Positions 35,201 through 44,139 of a stretch of DNA of 64,000 nucleotides are shown in pieces; the first letter of the stretch is position 1, and each line of letters opens with the position of its first letter. The notes beneath the pieces were generated by a model, which made no database searches, was not told where the DNA came from, and saw only the letters and a program-made list of their open reading frames with translations. The position numbers and the translations under genes were made by a program. Origin of the DNA: Tribonema minus (taxonomy: Eukaryota > Sar > Xanthophyceae > Tribonematales > Tribonemataceae); assembly GCA_017506865.1 (NCBI GenBank), contig JAFCMP010000547.1:682001-746000 (forward strand). The letters run 5' to 3'.

Positions 35201-38200
35201 GGAGCGCGGAGGGCTGGGCTGAGTTGCAGCACCGGTGTCCAAGCTCTTGGGGTGCAGTACAGATCAAGTTGCTGCATGGGAGTCAAACCTAGGAACACGT
35301 AGACCACCTGGCCTCTACTAGAAACCGTAATAATCGAAAGTCTATGAGTATGGGGCCATAACTCACCACGTGCGTAGCGATGCGGACGCGGTGGCCGTCT
35401 TGCTGCAGCAGGTGCCCTGTGAGCAGCGCAATCGCAAGATACAAGAGATGAGCACTTGGAAGTACTTCAAAGTACTTCAACTCGTTGTAATGTCCTCATA
35501 TGCATGTACTTCAACGCGTAGCATGTGTGTACGTGCGTGTTGTGTGCTTCAAAGTATACCACAAAATGTGTGTGACAACTACGCATGTGCGCATGGTCTT
35601 ACGGATGTAGTGGCTGGGTAAGCGCACCTGACTGACGGTATGGCACACGTACATTGTCTGCGTAAAGCGTCTGCGTAAAGTGTAGACCATACTAGCTATC
35701 ATTGTGTGTGTAGGCTATGCATGCGGGTTGGTGTGCGTGCGCGTGAGTGAGTGCTTGAGTGGTAGGTACGAAGAGACTGATGAAGCGTACTTCAATGATG
35801 TTGTTGAAGCTGATGGACACGCAGGACTGCCCAAGCAAGCCTCCCATCAAGGCGGTTGTGGTGCTACTGAGTAGTACTTCAAGTTCCTGTGCACAACATG
35901 GCAGCCCCAACCCTGGCCACTACCCAGTCTCAGACATGGTGTTTCACGTGTTTCATTGGTCATCACTGATCTTGGGGGCGCTTCAGATACAAATGCCGAG
36001 GACACTAAAACAACACGATGCTGTGGACAGTTGAGCCCTCATCACCACCAGAAACCAAAACAAAGCGAGTGTTGCAATGCAGAGATAGATATCTCATGCA
36101 ATCGACTGCATACAATAGCTTGAACGGCACTTCATCAACTATCCGCTTCATTGCGCGCGCGGACAGGATGTACCCCATGCCAAGCTATGGCAGCAAGTGG
36201 ATGAACGCATTGACTTTTTGTGTTGCGTGCATGGTCAATAAAGTACTTCTGAAGTATGGCAGCTTGCACATGGACCCGCCAAGGCCAAAGAAGGGGTGCA
36301 CATCACCACAAGTGGATGAATGCATCGACATTCTGTGATGCTTGCTCTGGAATAAGCGAACTACTTCGAAGTATTTGATAATTTGCGCATGGGCCCACCA
36401 AAGAAGGGGCGCGCATAGCCACAAGCGAATGAATTCATCGACACTTTTGGACGCTTGCTCTGGAAACAGTGAACTATTGTTATACATGCAGTTGCGCATG
36501 AACCCACCAAGGCCAAAGAAGGGGTGCACATCGCCCCGCGTCCCAACGATCATGATGACGATGTTCATGGGAGGCACGGGGACCTGAGCCGGCACAGCAT
36601 ACATACATACGCACACATTTGCATCACGTGAGTCAGCAGCCATATTGCTTGCGACCGATGGCGGGTGGCCCTAGCTGTATTACTTTGCTTTTTTCGTCAC
36701 AGCGAGGTCCGAGCCGTTGAAGCAGAAACGAGCTGCCATTTGCGCCGCACACACAGTGACGTGCTCCTGAGTGGTTTGCAATCAAAGGGCATCGTGGATG
36801 GATGTGATGGTGGCGGTGCTTGTGTTGGTGGCAGCGCTCAGGGTACCATACAAAGTCTGAGCTCGAAGGTGAGTGCTACGATCTGCAGGGAGGAAGTGCA
36901 GGTGCAGCACACGTGGTGCCAGTCCGTCGCCGTTTGCGCGCTCACAAGGTACACAGCGCACTGGCATTCAGCTGATGTATACGCAAACATCACAGCAAGG
37001 GGAAGGGGCTCCTGAGCGTCACCATGATCATTGCTCCTCGAGTATCAAATTTAGCCATTGAGGTTAATGCCATGACTTGCTGAGCAAGTGCGGGTGCGGC
37101 AGTGGACGCCAGTCGCATCACCAATTGAGCGACCGCAAGGTAACCCACGCACTGGCATTCAGGTGACGTATGACACACGTTACAGCAAGGGGAAAGGGGC
37201 TCCTGAGCCTCATCACGCCAGCATTCAAAAGTGCTGCCGCTGTCCCATGAGCCCAGGTACAAGCATGTTTTCTGAATGGAAAACCAAGTACTTGAGAGAA
37301 TACCATTTACTACAAATCCTCGACTCACATTGCTTCAATTAATGTATTCAACATCACGCCTGATGCAGCATAGTTAAAGTTCACCGCAATTGCCTTCCAT
37401 CACGTAGCACTGGTGCAGCGTGTCGTCTCCCGCACGAGACCAGTGGCCCTGTGCTCTGCCGTACTCTGCCGGGCGCAACCAGCGGCTAGCGCAGCGCGAA
37501 CTCAATTGAACGCGCTGAATCGCGCATGAGAGAGCTGCGACATGGCGATGCTCGCGCTCAGCGCTGCGCCTGCCGCCGCCACCCGCAGTCTCATTCCGTG
37601 CACATGGAGGTTTGTTGCAGTTGCCTCCATGGCATGGTGCTGGTGAGCGTGGTAGAGCGCCATCCGCATAAGCACCGGTGACTGCGCTGGTTCGCTGAAG
37701 CACTGCTGCCGCCCCCCGCGGCGTGCATTGCGGCAATGGCAGCGCAGCCCGCCGCTGCCACCGCCATCGCAGCCAGCCGCTGCCACTGCCATCGCGGCCC
37801 GCCGCAGCCACTGCTACGCCTACATGCGTGCAGCGGCGTCAGCGGGGGCAAGCAACCGTCGAGGGCGCAGTGGGGCAGCCCGCGCCGCAACACCCGCGCA
37901 AAATCGCCGGCGCAGGTCGCTGTAGCTGATGCGCAAGCAGCCGAGCGCGCGGCCAAGAGATGACTGGACAGGAAGGCCTGCCTTGGGAGCACAAGCGCTG
38001 GCCCTCCTACAGAGTGCGTGCTCTGATGGCGCGCCGCATGGTGAACGCGCGCTCTTGCATCAGCGAAGCGCCCCATCACGAGTGCATGCAGCATGCTCAG
38101 CCGCCATGTGTGTCTGAGGCCGAGTCGACAGAGTGACAGCCTACCATGCAATCCCAGCTCTGATGCCTTCGATACAGGGTGCTGACCCAAGGCCTGTCCC

Positions 38201-39240
38201 ACGTTCTCACTGCAAAGTGCGAGTTTCCTCTTGTGTGCGCGCGCGGGAAGAAGTGGTCTTGAAGTTCCAAGCAGCAGTGCGCGCTCCAGTCACGTGACAT
38301 CAGACACCAAGCCCGCTGGTGCGGCAAAGTCCGGATGCATTGCAGCTGTCGAGCACGACGAAGTTGCAGGGAAAGTTGAAGATGGGTGTTGAAGTTATGG
38401 GTTTCAGGTGTGACTCACCGTGGACGCGCTGACGCGCAGCGTGCACAGCTCCGGCGCCTCTTCCCTGGTCTCCCCCGGGCCCAGCAGCCCATCCCTGTAC
38501 TCCTGCAGCTGCAGCACCAGCGGGTTGTTCCTGCAGACATGCGGAAAACGATTGCTACTGTATTAGCAGATTCTGCGCGGTGAAGTACGCCGGGCAGGCA
38601 GCTCCGACATCAAATCAGGGCCCCAGATGCAATGATAGGGCCAAGTGGTCCACGCCGCAATATTTTGGGAGCAGCAGGTGCAGCTAGCCCTTGTGGCATG
38701 TGAAGTCACACGTGCTCGCTCCGAGCGCACACAATCATCAGCACATCTGCTGCTGGCGCAGGATCCACAAACAGGTGGTGGCACGAATGATGTGCCAATA
38801 GCAATGGCTCCTGATAACTTATTGGCGCGCGTAGCTTGGACGATATTCAGCTGAAGTAAGCAAAAGTCACCTCTGTCGACATAGAAGTACATTCTGCCTG
38901 TACTTCAAAGTTGACATGCGAGTTGACATGCGAGGGTCATCATGCACCAAAGCTCACGACGCCAGAAGCATGCGCTTCGGCTGCAATAAATGCCTGCAGA
39001 TGCTATCCACGCATGATTATCACGACCATCAAGCATAGAGAACACTCACTGGACATGGTCGAAGAAGCGATTGACCGGGCAGTCCACGCGGCCAGATCCG
39101 AAGATGGGGATGCGCCTTGAAGAGGTCGAGTCATAAGAGTGAGCTTTTGCAGCACACGTTGATTCCCCTCTACCGCTCGCATCTGAGGGCTCCGTAGTGC
39201 TCACCGCACCACCCGCCGAGCGGCTCATGCACGCTCCCAT
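14333..39240 (-). CDS. Giant fusion: UGT80-type sterol glucosyltransferase + VPS13/ATG2-like segment + EF-hand
   Basis: Twenty-one exons join in consistent phase (5' to 3' on -): 39240-39050, 38530-38419, 36583-36508, 35416-35367, 34665-34531, 33796-33686, 32659-32517, 32186-32084, 31231-30962, 30319-30156, 29000-28883, 28019-27961, 27205-27080, 26301-26259, 22969-22883, 22084-21957, 20888-20823, 19757-19655, 16469-16360, 15866-15818 and 15472-14333, totalling 1,127 residues if the last exon runs to its stop. Residues ~107-565 match the UGT80/ATG26 family in order: [41 protein letters not shown]-like [53 protein letters not shown] and [10 protein letters not shown]. This family transfers glucose from UDP-glucose to the 3-OH of membrane sterols. 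A Cys-containing end (ARCWCK) resembles the plant enzymes' C-terminus. Then follow a Gly-rich lipid-transfer-like segment (~568-640), linkers, an EF-hand (~724-735) and an Ala/Gly/Ser tail. The join of the C-terminal exons rests on phase, strand and an in-frame EF-hand, and needs transcript proof. Confidence 0.72.
15818..16469 (-). CDS. Two exons encoding an EF-hand
   Basis: Exon 16469-16360 ends in phase 2 within the loop ([11 protein letters not shown]) and exon 15866-15818 completes it ([17 protein letters not shown]). The spliced 12-residue loop [12 protein letters not shown] has acidic or hydroxyl ligands at positions 1, 3, 5 and 9, Gly at 6, Ile at 8 and Glu at 12, a canonical Ca2+ site. 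The downstream intron starts gag|gcaagt, an apparent GC-AG intron, which joins in phase 0 to 15472. The EF-hand's completion across the intron strongly supports the splice. Confidence 0.82.
16090..16350 (-). repeat. Three to four copies of the EF-hand exon 3' end
   Basis: The plus-strand motif 'tgatacctgatgaagccgtc' recurs at about 16,100, 16,185 and 16,268 with a ~75-85 bp period, each followed by attattgctgtgctgccctt. On the gene strand these are copies of the exon end GGCTTCATCAG plus its gta(t) donor, lying in the intron immediately downstream of the EF-hand exon. Confidence 0.8.
16574..16735 (-). repeat. Two copies of the EF-hand exon 5' part
   Basis: Blocks at about 16,574-16,630 and 16,690-16,735 repeat the exon's start ([16 protein letters not shown], and NYSRQADID in the shorter one). 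The first keeps the whole upstream half of the exon; the second keeps its cgcag-type acceptor. Confidence 0.85.
17250..17430 (+). repeat. Tandem ~100-bp repeat, inverted relative at 19,900-20,000
   Basis: 'ggtggtactgtttgattcgt' followed by 'ggccaattgctgcagcag' occurs at about 17,267 and 17,361. A related inverted version lies near 19,900-20,000 next to the integrase remnant, so these may be pieces of the same retroelement. They sit in introns of the large minus-strand gene. Confidence 0.5.
17693..17731 (+). repeat. Interstitial (TTAGGG)~6
   Basis: About six uninterrupted gggtta units lie in an intron of the minus-strand gene. Confidence 0.95.
20040..20280 (-). pseudogene. Ty3/gypsy-type integrase zinc-finger fragment, frameshifted
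   Basis: On the - strand the frame reads [18 protein letters not shown] and [17 protein letters not shown], the HHCC (Integrase_H2C2) region of LTR-retrotransposon polyproteins. The expected CxxC end is split: after ARRW the family sequence continues in another frame ([13 protein letters not shown]). No reverse transcriptase or LTRs were recognised nearby. It sits inside an intron in the same sense as the host gene and is a relic. Confidence 0.75.
20421..20461. repeat. Head-to-head telomere-type repeats
   Basis: About three gggtta units are followed directly by three to four ccctaa units, giving a short palindrome-like array (ttagggttagcctaacccta at its centre). Orientation is TTAGGG to CCCTAA, the arrangement expected of a fused or inverted telomeric tract. 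Confidence 0.9.
21690..21890 (-). repeat. Three-copy ~70-bp tandem repeat
   Basis: 'gaatacaacgtcctgccatg' and close variants recur at about 21,705, 21,776 and 21,854, each followed by a (a)tgact-taag-tacgtc stretch. Intronic, with no coding signal. Confidence 0.7.
21957..22969 (-). CDS. Two exons encoding a VPS13/ATG2 C-terminal-like segment
   Basis: Exon 22969-22883 reads [20 protein letters not shown] and GAGH. Exon 22084-21957 continues [20 protein letters not shown]. The pattern 'D-L-(I/V)-T-x-P-x-x-G-x-x-x-x-G-A-x-G-x-x-K-G-x-G' resembles the amphipathic C-terminal repeat of VPS13/ATG2 lipid-transfer proteins and a segment I recall from some fungal/protist sterol glucosyltransferases. 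In those proteins the segment binds membranes or lipid droplets. Assignment is by motif only. Confidence 0.55.
22180..22460 (-). repeat. Three copies of the 'GAFNVV' exon start
   Basis: Plus-strand blocks near 22,192, 22,322 and 22,430 ('caccacgttg(a/g)aggcgccctgtg' with the following gcgatgc-type flank) are copies of the acceptor and first ~20 nt of the exon 22084-21957, spaced about 110-130 bp. Confidence 0.8.
22970..26258. other. Long intron of the giant gene
   Basis: No exon is supported here. It holds CCCTAA-type runs (23,245-23,275; 25,664-25,687), a G homopolymer at about 23,380-23,406, a ~45-bp tandem repeat around 'tcccctcaccagttcatgtg' (23,915-24,085), a ~100-bp direct repeat (24,140-24,235 and 24,325-24,420, 'cacaaaccggtaatcctgcc'), and a CA/ACAC-rich tract (26,030-26,110). 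Confidence 0.5.
27300..27720 (-). repeat. Four-copy tandem array of an exon 5' end
   Basis: Copies of the exon 27205-27080 start (gene-strand reading AP(E)[13 protein letters not shown]) lie at about 27,300-27,352, 27,425-27,477, 27,540-27,595 and 27,665-27,712, with a ~120-bp period, including a repeated 'gatcatgaatgaat' spacer. They precede the functional exon in transcription. One (27,665) is truncated by a deletion. Confidence 0.85.
28883..29000 (-). CDS. Exon with the sugar-nucleotide (PSPG-like) box of the glucosyltransferase
   Basis: Joined to the previous exon's AVVHHGG, it gives [19 protein letters not shown] and then [20 protein letters not shown], the UDP-sugar donor site of the UGT80/ATG26 family. 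The conserved His and the D-Q near the end of the box (GDQFFWG) are present, so the donor site looks intact. The donor splice site is gtatgt. Echoes of its 5' half follow upstream in the intron (29,076-29,440). Confidence 0.85.
29070..29440 (-). repeat. Four echoes of the UDP-sugar-binding exon
   Basis: Plus-strand blocks near 29,076, 29,170, 29,300 and 29,405 ('cgcccgcagacctgcggcga' and variants plus 'acggtgccggctcc(a/g)ctgc') repeat the acceptor and first ~45 nt ([15 protein letters not shown] or decayed forms) of exon 29000-28883. Similarity decreases with distance from the exon. Confidence 0.85.
29815..30045 (-). repeat. Two copies of the '[10 protein letters not shown]' exon 3' end
   Basis: 'cacccgtggtgcaccaccgc' with 'gcccatacgcggcagcagcc' recurs at about 29,998, with a diverged copy at about 29,815-29,870. 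Both echo the end of exon 30319-30156 and its donor. Confidence 0.85.
30630..30905 (-). repeat. Two copies of the 'FVGFGSM' exon 3' end
   Basis: Blocks at about 30,632-30,705 (reading [19 protein letters not shown]) and 30,790-30,905 ([20 protein letters not shown]) are copies of the end of exon 31231-30962 with its actcacc(g) donor. They lie in the downstream intron. The nearer copy extends further upstream ([12 protein letters not shown]). Confidence 0.9.
31390..31500 (-). repeat. Copy of the '[11 protein letters not shown]' exon start
   Basis: On the gene strand this repeats the acceptor and first ~80 nt of exon 31231-30962 ([20 protein letters not shown]) and then diverges. It is preceded by a C homopolymer (G on +, 31,559-31,582). 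Confidence 0.9.
31670..32040 (-). repeat. Four copies of the 'VNQMGLD' exon 3' end
   Basis: 'catcgaggcccatctggttg' plus 'accctgaggtcgttgatg' recurs at about 31,677, 31,775, 31,870 and 31,958, upstream on + of the true exon end at 32084. (tcac)n donor-side microsatellites separate them, the longest at 32,041-32,083. Confidence 0.9.
32715..33295 (-). repeat. Four copies of the '[16 protein letters not shown]' exon start
   Basis: Plus-strand blocks near 32,722, 32,872, 33,060 and 33,235 repeat 'ggatgtgcgcgtacgtcacc' plus ggttggagatgatctgc, the acceptor and first ~60 nt of exon 32659-32517. (ggta)n microsatellites at 33,013-33,033 and 33,188-33,209 lie between copies. The true exon is the most 3' copy on the gene strand. 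Confidence 0.9.
34325..34420 (-). repeat. Copy of the 'LSAFMVE' exon 3' end
   Basis: The gene strand reads [20 protein letters not shown] before a gtgagt, a copy of the end of exon 34665-34531 located in the following intron. Short echoes of the same exon's start lie upstream at about 34,730-34,790 and 34,870-34,900. Confidence 0.85.
36240..36480 (-). repeat. Two copies of the '[11 protein letters not shown]' segment
   Basis: 'aaagaaggggtgcacatc' with 'ccaccaaggcc' echoes at about 36,270-36,315 and 36,395-36,425 repeat the end of exon 36583-36508 and its donor, each followed by 'aagt-gaatgaatgcatcgac'. Intronic. Confidence 0.85.
36585..38418. other. Intron of the giant gene
   Basis: It contains a ~190-bp direct repeat (36,940-37,022 and 37,132-37,215, 'gcactggcattcag' to 'ggggctcctgagc') and a (ccgctgccac)-type GC-rich tandem at 37,735-37,815. 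No exon was found, and phases join 38419 directly to 36583. Confidence 0.5.
39050..39240 (-). CDS. First exon of the giant gene: acylation-type N-terminus
   Basis: The reading begins [12 protein letters not shown]. Gly2 followed by Cys4 and Ser6 fits the N-myristoylation (MGxxxS) plus adjacent S-palmitoylation pattern seen on peripheral membrane proteins. The frame runs open to [12 protein letters not shown] and a gtgagt donor in phase 2, which joins the exon at 38530. An acceptor-like tcgcag lies about 10 nt upstream of the ATG, suggesting a 5' UTR intron. Membrane targeting is inference. Confidence 0.65.
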
Positions 39241-40922
39241 GGCTGCTTGCCTGCGATTGAAGTTGCCGAAAGGAGAGTTTTTTTCAGGAGCAGAGAGAGA
39301 GTTCTACAACACGCACAAGGCGCCAGACGCGCTGAGCAAGCTTTCTATTCTGCCAGCGACATTGCTACAAAGATAACATTGCTATACTAACCGCGAAAGC
39401 TCCTCGCGAGGGCCGTTTCAAAGGATTCCGTCGTGCATTCATCACATACAGAGACAGAACGAGACAAGTAGAGTTGCACGTGCCGCAGCGAACTTCAGCC
39501 GGCAGATGAGGTAACGAGCTTGGCAAGAAGTGCGAGGTGCGGCACCTGCGGCAGCAGCAGCTGAACTGGTAACATTCGAGGATCGCCCGAAAACTGCGGG
39601 TATTTGACTCACCTGCTCCGCCACAGCAGCGGTCCGGCACCACCAGCTCACGATGCTGCTGCTCAGACCGCACCTGGTCCGCGATCGCCTAGCGTGGGTG
39701 CAAGTTGCGGAGCTCGAGGGTGCATGCACGGCCCAAAAAAGTCAATGTGCACTTCAACAGAGATGTGAAGTTGAAACTTGTGATTTGCGGCCTGTTTGCT
39801 GCCCGGCACACACACCTGCAGAGGCATGGCGAGAGCAAGAACGGCGGTATGCAGCGCTGCAAAGGCAGTGAGGGCGTTCGGGTGAGCCAGTTTGTTGCCG
39901 CTGATTACGTCACGTTCAGAAACCTGATGTTGAAGTGGTGACGAAGATCCCGCCATTGGCGGTGGGAGCCTACGCAAGCGCAGCTGCCCGTGTTGCGGGT
40001 GCGGAAGCACACGAGCGCTATTCGGCGCTTTGTTGTGATCTTGGACTGCTGCGAATCCTAACACGTTGCATTCACATTGCGTTGCATATTGCCGTCCATG
40101 TCTGCCTGTCTGCAGGTTCATGCTGGTGCTGATCTGCGCAAGGTGCAGCGCGTTTCTGGTGGCAAGCAGCTGTTCAGGAAGGATGGTGCTGGTCCGGGCA
40201 CGCAGCGCGCAGCACACACACAACCACTGTGAGTAAACGTAATGTCCCCACCTTTTCAGGTTGGCGGATGGTTCCATGCAGAAAATGGCGGTTGTGCGCA
40301 GACCAGGCCCATGCAACGTAAGCTCATGCATATTCACGGTACTTGTGTGCATGACTTTTTTCTGTGGATCGCACATGCAGAGCTACTACTATGAGCGCGA
40401 CAGAGCTGAACCGATCACCGCAGTGAAGCGCAGTCATGCTTGTTGTGCACTGATAGGGTAGGATTTGGTAGCCATTTCCTTGCACTGAGTAAGACCAGAG
40501 GACTGGCAGACATCCAAATAGTGTGTGCCATTGTGTGTGCGTATGTGAATTGAGTCGGCAACTGGACACTGCTAAGTGCTTTCGCCTGCAGCCAACGTGC
40601 TGTCTGGCCCTTTGAAATGCCACTGCTGTCGCACGTTTGCACCGTGAGTCACACAATCTGTGCACATTAGAGTCATTCGCACATACATTCGTACAACTGC
40701 TCGCGCATTGTCCACCGGAGTGCAGTCGGTCAAATTGCAAAGCACCAGTCAGAAGTCAACGACACCAGACCCTTATGAATAAAGCTGGTCACTTAGCAAA
40801 GCAACAATCACAAGTCAACGACCACCAGAACCTCAGAAACAACGCTAATCTGCTGCATAAAATTCGCTTCTATCTGATTTTGTGAGCGCGTCCATGCCCC
40901 CGCTTTGGCGTGCATGTCGCAG
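39241..40922. other. Divergent intergenic region / candidate shared promoter
   Basis: This lies between the minus-strand gene (start 39240) and the plus-strand ferredoxin-thioredoxin reductase gene. It should contain the plastid transit-peptide exon of the latter, but I could not choose one. No convincing TATA-type element was recognised. Confidence 0.4.
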
Positions 40923-42512
40923 GCACGCCGCAGCAGCGCAGGGGAGCGCTGGCCATGGCGAATGACTTCCAGGACAATGCACTGGGGATCGCAATAGGGG
41001 ACAGGGTGCGGGTGAAGCAGATGGAGCAGCGCTTCTACCACATACAGGCGTTCAAGGATGACGGTCTGGATGCGACGGGGTTCGAGGGGGAGGTCAAGGA
41101 TGTGAGTGTCTGCCTATGCATACAAACAAACTTACTTCAAGTGCATACATGTGTATGACCACATAGACGTTCAAGGGTGACGTGCTGTATGCGACGGGGT
41201 TCGAGGGGGAGGTCAAGGATGTGAGTTGTCAGCATATACATGCGCACATACTTGCATTCGCACAGACACACTTCCAGTGCATACATGTGCAGACTTCAAG
41301 TATACGCTTACAGGCGTTCAAGGACGATGGGCTGGATGCAACAGGGTTTGAGGGAGAGGTCAAGGATCTGAGTGTCAGCCTATCATACAGACCGTATAAC
41401 ATACGTGCATCAAGTGCACACATGTGTGTATATACACATACAGGCGTTCAAGGACGACGGGCTGAATGCGCCAGGGTTCAAGGGGGAGGTCAAGGATGTG
41501 AGCGCCGGCCTGTACATGTGCATACATTCCGTCTTGTGGAGGTCAGGAGTGGACTGCTTCTAGTTGGTATTTAAATCCGCCACCAAAATTCAGGACTCCT
41601 TTTGTTCGCCAACCAAAATGTCGCTTACCCCCCCCCTGTTCTGGTACAATTGATGCTTTCTTGCACAAGACGCAAGTGCTGACGGCTGCCGGTGCTGCTG
41701 GTGGTCTACTGCGCTATGCTGCTGCGTGACTGGTGTGAAGCATGGCAGACGCTGTCAGCTCCGACCTCGCCTGTACCAGCGGTGTTTTGCATTCATCCAA
41801 GAATGTAGGCCTGCTGCCCTTACTGCGCGTGGCCATGGAACATGGTGTGCTTTGCTTCAAGTCACCTACTTCAAAGTATGGTGGACCCTAGACAACAGGC
41901 CGTGGCAACAGATGAAGCGGTTGGCGATTGATGAAGTGTTGGCGCTATGAACAAGCAGGGTTAGCAGAAAAAGATTAGGGTTAGGCTACTACACATCGGC
42001 CAACGCCCATCTCGCCATCGTCTGGCTGGTGTCAAAGAGGTTGGCAGTTTAAGCCGCACTTGCTATGCATACAGGTGTACTTGTGAGAAATGTGGAAGCT
42101 GATCTTTCACGAGTCTGGACTTTGCATCGTATTCTCGACTCACCTTTTCTTCGTGCCGTGTACCTGATGGAATCTTCAGGCACGTGCCTTATGCAACTAC
42201 GGAATCTCGCTTTGCGCCCCTTGTTCCCAACAACACATCAGCCACATGAAGTGTTACAGCTCGCACTGCAAACGCGGCCATGTACAGTGTGTTCAACGCG
42301 CAAACACAGCGCACGACGCCAGTGTCACAGTGCTCATCACCGACACGCCCCCCGCGCGCGCGCCCCCCCCCCCCCCGCCGCTCGCGCAGATCAAGCTCGT
42401 GTCGAAGAAGACGGGCAAGGAGATAACGGCGAACCGCCCCGTCATGGTCGCGTTCACCGCGCCGCACAAGTTCATGGCGCACTTCGAATTTGACGAGCTG
42501 GACAGGGCGTAA
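40923..42512 (+). CDS. Ferredoxin-thioredoxin reductase variable (alpha) chain
   Basis: The core is exon 40923-41101 (phase-2 entry after tcgcag; donor gtgagt) spliced to 42390-42512 (stop TAA), both phase 0 at the junction. The protein reads GIAIGDRVRVKQMEQRFYHI, AFKDDGLDATGFEGEVKD, then KEITANRPVMVAFT and a short acidic end. This is the SH3-like beta-barrel of the FTR variable chain (G-x-R-V-R-V, FYH, L-x-G-x-E-G-x-V-K-D, I-T-A-N-x-P-V), which caps the Fe-S catalytic subunit in plastids. The transit-peptide exon is upstream and unresolved, although RRGALAMAND could span the processing region. The acceptor of the last exon follows a run of 14 C. The intron contains three extra copies of the last 54 nt of the first exon. 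Confidence 0.82.
41048..41497 (+). repeat. Fourfold 54-nt exon-segment array in the FTR gene
   Basis: The 54-nt coding block (18 codons, AFKDDGLDATGFEGEVKD) occurs at 41048-41101 (end of the functional exon), 41167-41220 (TFKGDVLYATGFEGEVKD), 41314-41367 (same protein as the first) and 41444-41497 (AFKDDGLNAPGFKGEVKD). Each is preceded by an acceptor-like (a)cag or atag. Donors are gtgagt, gtgagt, ctgagt (broken) and gtgagc. Because 54 is divisible by 3, inclusion of any copy would keep frame. Confidence 0.92.
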
Positions 42513-44139
42513 GCGGGCCCTGCGCGAGAGCGGATGAGCGATAGCTGGGAGCCTCTCAAACACACACACACATTCACCCGTGAACGGTTCATTCATGGAT
42601 GACGGGAGGGTACGAATTTTGTGCGCGCGCGCGCGCGGTCATTGACCGCGCGGGACGTGCAGCGGCGCTGCAGACGGCGGTTGCGCGCTGAGCGCTGTGA
42701 GCGCACTGCTGCTGCCGCCGGCGCTGCTGCTAGTGCGCTGCTGCTGCGGCCGCTGCTGCTGCAGCCGCCGCTTGCGCTTGCAGCAACGCCGCGGCAGCAG
42801 CAGCAGTGCTCAGACGGAGCTATCAGCGAAAGCGCGTGGCTGCGCAGGGCCGTCGACTGCGCGTGCGGCGTAGATTATGTATGAGAGCGATGGTGAGCAG
42901 GGAGGAGCAAAACACACATGACGGGGGTGCCCGGTATACAGACCTGCGCGCAATACACAAAAGCAGGCGCCATTGACTGATGAGTGGCTCTCCGTTCAAT
43001 GCTGCGAGCTGCAATGGACGATGATGCGTGAGTGGCTGCAATGTCAATCGTGCTCGAGCGTTTTGTCCTACATGTAGCATCAAACACTACACAAGCAACA
43101 TCGTCAACCCCCCATGCAGAAGGCCACACGCCGTGCGATGCGCAAGCCCGACGCCCAATCATAACTCGCCAAACATGGCTATGTATCACTCGCATCACGT
43201 CCTGGATGTTCTCGGAAGTCCGAGTGAATTTACTCACTCGCTTCCTGGCAATGGATGACTCGGTCTTCAGAGGAATATACTCGGTATTTCTGAAACGAGT
43301 AACCAGAGTGAAACTACCAACAGGCATCGGCGTGTGCGCTGCCGTGGGGCAGCAAAGTGTGGTTCAGCGGGATGGGGAATGATCTCTCGGAGCCGGTGAA
43401 GCCAGGCCAACCTTGCCTGCCGGTGGAGGCGTCCATCCCATCGCCTCGACAGAGGTTGAGCCTGCTGCTAGAGGGTCATGCTAGCACCCTCTGCGATGGC
43501 CCGAGGTGCGCTCTTCGGTAATGAATCCTCGCCCTCACTGGCGTTCTGTGGCATAAAAGCAAGCAGTAAGCATTGCGCTCACGGACTGTGTTGGCGTTGC
43601 CTGCGCTTCAACAACAGAAAATTCAGTCGTGTGTCAAAAAGTGAAGCTGTGCGCGCATTGCTTCCCACGTCTGCATTGATGCAGCTTACACTCGTAGCCG
43701 TGGTGTAGCATGCAGGCGCACAGCTGCGTGTTCCGTTGTAGCTGGCCATGGCTCTGGCATCGAGTTGCATCTGCGTCTGTTCAAGCCCGCAACTGCTGCA
43801 AATTGCTGTTAGAGGGAGCACTTAGCGATAGTTTGCACTTACGGCACTGTCGATAACACCATCATGCTGTAAGGCTCGTGTCGCCAACACCGAGCTCTCT
43901 GCAGGGTTGTTGGCTGGACTCGGTGACTTGCTTCAGAAACATGAACTTGACATGCAGATCCGTATCGTCAAGAGATATATATGCATCCGCTGTTCGGTCT
44001 TCATCACTCTGCCGTGCCAGCAGCTGACCTGGCAATGCGCGCCAGCAGCCACAACTTTCTGCTCCTCTCATGCCGTAACACCATACAAAACCGCACGAAC
44101 AAGCTCCTGTCCCCCACCCATCCACCCCCATCGACCCAG
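42513..44139. other. Intergenic region between FTR and PDE genes
   Basis: It begins with the FTR 3' flank, then a GC-rich CTG/GCC stretch (42,655-42,800). From 42,880 to 44,100 the composition is mixed with no supported gene. The first exons or start of the phosphodiesterase gene may lie here. Confidence 0.4.
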
